From contig JAICTR010000125.1 of assembly GCA_025936275.1 (NCBI GenBank), positions 1 through 7,632 on the forward strand: a DNA stretch of 7,632 nt. Direction: 5' to 3'. This DNA comes from Burkholderiales bacterium. GTDB lineage: Bacteria > Pseudomonadota > Gammaproteobacteria > Burkholderiales > Usitatibacteraceae. The position numbers were made by a program, and so were the translations under genes. This document shows positions 5,735 to 7,632 of this stretch, piece by piece (the first letter of the stretch is position 1; each line of letters opens with the position of its first letter). The notes under the pieces are model-generated. The model did no database searches and was not told where the DNA came from. It saw nothing but the letters and a program-made list of their open reading frames with translations.

Positions 5735-6469
5735 CTACGCCATCGCCGGCTCGGCCGCCTTGCCGGTGATCATCGCGGCGATCGGCTCGACGCGCGCGAG
5801 GGCCGGCGCGATCGCCTCGGGCTTGAGGACGATGATCATCGGGTCGTAGAAGAGCAGCCAGTCGGCCGAGCACTGGATGTGCATCCACGTGTGTGGCGGC
5901 TGGTCGACGAGCGCGCGCATCAGGAACGGCGTGAAGAGCATGCGCACCTGGGGCGCCGCCGACTCGTCGCAGATCACCATGTAGCGCTTGGCGAACGCCT
6001 CGTTGCCGAGGTCGAGCCCGCCGCCGTGCACGACGGCCTGGTAGGTCTCCTTGTCCAGCGGCATGTTCATGTTGCCGAAGACGCCGCGCGAGTACACCTG
6101 GAATTTCGGCAGCGAGCCGTGCGCGATGCGATAGGCGATGAGCGAGTGGTTGCCGCCGCGGTTCTTCGAGTCGCCGTCGCTGATCGCGCCGGCGTTGTGC
6201 TTGTTGCGGATGAGGTCGTACTGGAACTCGGTGATCACCACGGGGCTTCCGCCCTTCGCCGTGAGGACGTTGCGGAACACGTGGCGCTGCGAAAGGGCGA
6301 CGAGCGGAAGCCCGTCGATGTCGGTGCCCGTGAACGGCGAGTCGTGCGCCGAATAGCTGTAGCCGAGGCCCGCGGCCGCCGAAGCGAAGGCCGCCGCGCG
6401 CTGCTTCATCACCTTGAACGCGTAGAAGATCATCGCGGCGCCGAGCGCGATGAGGATGATGGTGGTCAT
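5735..6469 (-). CDS. Membrane-anchored protein of unknown function
   Basis: I do not recognise a named family for this 244-residue protein. It has one N-terminal hydrophobic segment (TIILIALGAAMIFYAF, 3-18) followed by MKQR, so it is probably anchored with the rest in the cytoplasm by the positive-inside rule. The soluble part has a layout I associate with uncharacterised bacterial proteins: RNVLTAKGGSPVVITEFQY (66-84), a polar loop, LPKFQVYSRGVF (120-131), FAKRYMVICDE (159-169), VRMLFTPFLMRAL (175-187) and DWLLFYDP (203-210). No catalytic motif is evident; cysteines are few. The start ATG at 6469 has an excellent ribosome site, GGAGGAG at 6481-6475 with a 5-nt spacer. An in-frame ATG at 6541 would add 24 residues, run through the divergent promoter region and lose this site. 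The next gene, the dehydrogenase, starts 5 bp after its stop. The gene is clearly real; its function is open. Confidence 0.87.
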   Translation of the reverse strand: MTTIILIALGAAMIFYAFKVMKQRAAAFASAAAGLGYSYSAHDSPFTGTDIDGLPLVALSQRHVFRNVLTAKGGSPVVITEFQYDLIRNKHNAGAISDGDSKNRGGNHSLIAYRIAHGSLPKFQVYSRGVFGNMNMPLDKETYQAVVHGGGLDLGNEAFAKRYMVICDESAAPQVRMLFTPFLMRALVDQPPHTWMHIQCSADWLLFYDPMIIVLKPEAIAPALARVEPIAAMITGKAAEPAMA

Positions 6470-6500
6470 GTGGACTCCTCCGATCAGGGAGACTCTCCGG

Positions 6501-6529
6501 ATGATAGGGCGAAGCGCCCTCCGAGGCGA
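6501..6529 (-). promoter_or_regulatory. Weak candidate promoter for the minus-strand operon
   Basis: On the minus strand TATCAT (6506-6501) matches the -10 consensus at five of six positions. A 17-bp spacer then places TCGCCT (6529-6524) at -35, which matches only three of six. Transcription would begin near 6494, giving a leader of about 25 nt to the ATG at 6469. The spacer contains most of a short inverted repeat (6506-6520). The evidence is limited to the -10 box and the position. Confidence 0.3.
6506..6520. repeat. Inverted repeat AGGGCG-AAG-CGCCCT in the divergent intergenic region
   Basis: Six-base arms (6506-6511 and 6515-6520) flank a 3-base centre. The repeat lies between the divergent gene starts at 6469 and 6597. 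It has no following T-run on either strand, so it is not a terminator. It could be a regulator site over the candidate minus-strand promoter, or a chance GC-rich dyad. Confidence 0.4.
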
Positions 6530-6596
6530 CCCCGCGCGCAAGGAACCGCTCCCCGGCCGCCATCGTCATACGCGTTCGACCTCCCCGGAGCGCGCC

Positions 6597-7496
6597 ATGG
6601 ACCAGCCCGTTCGATCCACTCCTTCCGATCCCCGCACCGAGTATCCGCAGCCGCCGTTCCCGAAGCAGCAGCAGCCTTGGCCGGGCCTGTGCAGCAAGAT
6701 GGAGCCGCGCCCCGACCATGGCGAGAAGAGCTACAAGGGTTCGGGCCGATTGAAGGGACTCAAGGCGCTCATCACCGGCGGCGATTCCGGGATCGGGCGC
6801 GCGGCGGCGATCGCGTTCGCACGCGAAGGCGCCGATGTGGCGATCAACTACCTCCCCGCGGAGGAGCCCGATGCGCGGGAAGTCGCCACGCTCGTTCGCG
6901 AAGCGGGCCGCAAGGCGGCGACGATCCCCGGCGACATCAAGGACGAGGCGTTCTGCAAGCGACTGGTCGAGCAGGCGGTGAAGGAGCTCGGCGGCCTCGA
7001 CATCCTCGTCAACAACGCCGCGCGACAGATCGCGAGGAAGTCGGTGCTCGAGATCACCACCGAGCAGTTCGACGAGACCTTCAAGACCAACATCTACGCG
7101 AATTTCTGGATCACGAAGGCGGCCGTGCCGCACATGAAGCCCGGCGCCTCGATCATCAACACCGCGTCGATCAACTCCTTCGAGCCGAGCGAGGACCTGA
7201 TCGACTACGCCGCCACCAAGGGCGCGATCCTCATCTGGACCAAGGGCCTCGCCAAGCAGCTGGTGAAGAAAGGCATCCGCGTGAACGCCGTGGCACCCGG
7301 CCCTTTCTGGACCGCGCTGCAAGTGACTGGCGGGCAGCCGCCCGACGACCTTCCCAACTTCGGCAAGCACACGCCGATGGGCCGTCCGGGCCAGCCGGCG
7401 GAGCTCGCGGGGATCTACGTGCTGCTCGCCTCGCCCGAATCCAGCTACACCTCGGGCGAAGTGTTCGCGGCGGTGGGCGGGCGCGGGGTGCCTTAG
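6597..7496 (+). CDS. yghA: YghA-like short-chain dehydrogenase/reductase
   Basis: The 299-residue NAD(P)-dependent oxidoreductase has a Rossmann fold. The cofactor loop TGGDSGIG is at 60-67, the NNAA motif at 139-142, and the catalytic set is S191, Y204 and K208 (INTASIN, then DYAATKGA), with N165 as the usual fourth residue. The roughly 50-residue N-terminal extension (FPKQQQPWPG, then KMEPRPDHGEKSYKGSGRL) is characteristic of the E. coli YghA and Bacillus general-stress subgroup and is absent from most members of the superfamily. VAPGPFWTALQVTGGQ (232-247) also matches that group closely. The start ATG at 6597 follows GGAG (6587-6590) with a 6-nt spacer. It is divergent from the minus-strand operon. 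Family members reduce aldehydes or ketones, but the physiological substrate here is unknown. Confidence 0.94.
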   Translation: MDQPVRSTPSDPRTEYPQPPFPKQQQPWPGLCSKMEPRPDHGEKSYKGSGRLKGLKALITGGDSGIGRAAAIAFAREGADVAINYLPAEEPDAREVATLVREAGRKAATIPGDIKDEAFCKRLVEQAVKELGGLDILVNNAARQIARKSVLEITTEQFDETFKTNIYANFWITKAAVPHMKPGASIINTASINSFEPSEDLIDYAATKGAILIWTKGLAKQLVKKGIRVNAVAPGPFWTALQVTGGQPPDDLPNFGKHTPMGRPGQPAELAGIYVLLASPESSYTSGEVFAAVGGRGVP

Positions 7497-7531
7497 CCGC
7501 TCGAACGAGCCGCCCGGCGGACGGTCCAAAC

Positions 7532-7551
7532 GGCGCGTAGCCCCACGCGCC
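7532..7551. repeat. Hairpin GGCGCGT-AGCCCC-ACGCGCC between the SDR gene and the next gene
   Basis: A perfect 7-bp stem (7532-7538 with 7545-7551) encloses a 6-base loop. It starts 36 bp after the SDR stop and ends about 19 bp before the next ATG. No T-run follows on the plus strand; GAGAGGAAAAAA does. It is therefore either a weak terminator lacking a U-tract or a leader hairpin placed beside the ribosome site of the next gene. Confidence 0.4.
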
Positions 7552-7570
7552 CGAGAGGAAAAAACGCCTG

Positions 7571-7632
7571 ATGAACGCCCCCGAGCTGCGGATCGAATCC
7601 GCCGTCCGCGAAGGATCGCCCTATCCGCGCGG
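7571..7632 (+). CDS. 5' end of a gene cut by the right edge; possibly glycogen debranching enzyme GlgX
   Basis: An ATG at 7571 opens a frame with no stop to the window end, beginning MNAPELRIESAVREGSPYPR. A purine-rich ribosome site (GAGAGGAA, 7553-7560) lies 10 nt upstream. The string GSPYPRG resembles the start of GlgX-type debranching enzymes, where a PYPLGA-like segment precedes the N-terminal carbohydrate-binding module. Only 20 full codons are visible, so the product name is a guess; that a gene starts here is more secure. Confidence 0.5.
   Translation, partial: MNAPELRIESAVREGSPYPR

Noticed and set aside
6469..6541. Upstream ATG at 6541 for the membrane-anchored protein
   Set aside because: The ATG at 6469 has a near-perfect ribosome site and places the hydrophobic anchor at the N-terminus; the extension would cross the divergent promoter region.
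4482..7529. Uninterrupted 1015-codon minus-strand frame
   Set aside because: Only the part from 5729 to 4482 reads as a protein family. The upstream portion is antisense to the SDR gene and out of frame with the 5735-6469 gene, and is rich in Arg, Ala and Gly, as expected for a shadow in GC-rich DNA.
5621..7540. 639-codon plus-strand frame
   Set aside because: It is antisense to the membrane-anchored protein and out of frame over the SDR gene; its composition is Arg/Ala/His-rich with no recognisable domain.
1..7632. CRISPR array, IS element, tRNA or rRNA
   Set aside because: No regularly spaced repeats, transposase motifs, terminal inverted repeats or cloverleaf/rRNA sequences were seen on either strand.

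Overview
The window is strongly GC-rich (by eye; not counted), densely packed and read on both strands. Codon choice, the E. coli-type beta-carbonic anhydrase and the YghA-type reductase fit a high-GC proteobacterium, most likely a betaproteobacterium; that placement is inference. I see no rRNA, tRNA, CRISPR array, insertion sequence or attachment site.

Layout. (1) 2-2030: two DNA-break-repair genes facing each other, an ATP-dependent DNA ligase cut by the left edge (+) and a stand-alone LigD-type polymerase domain (-). Their 3' ends overlap by 62 bp. In many bacteria these activities are fused in one LigD protein. No Ku gene is visible. (2) 2031-2125: a short divergent control region with a consensus -35 box, a repeated GACCGTT and a perfect AT-rich 12-bp palindrome that runs into the next start codon. 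(3) 2126-3802: a tightly overlapping (+) operon of an SdpR-type ArsR repressor, an SdpI-type membrane protein and a VIT/CCC1-family iron/manganese transporter. (4) 6469-3799 on (-): a membrane-anchored protein of unknown function, an Ldh-family NAD(P)-dependent 2-hydroxyacid dehydrogenase with an extra C-terminal tail, and a beta-carbonic anhydrase. These are 5 bp and 41 bp apart and may be one transcript. (5) 6470-6596: a divergent intergenic region. (6) 6597-7496 (+): a YghA-like short-chain dehydrogenase. (7) 7571 to the right edge: the first codons of another gene, possibly a GlgX-type glycogen debranching enzyme.

How they may work together. End-joining repair, ferritin-independent iron/manganese handling, a YghA-type reductase and possible glycogen metabolism together suggest a stress or stationary-phase survival neighbourhood (inference). 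The least explained items are the SdpR-SdpI pair joined to a metal transporter with no SDP toxin genes in view, the unknown membrane-anchored protein, and the acidic 'EESFPASDP' tail fused to the dehydrogenase. None of these proves a new system.
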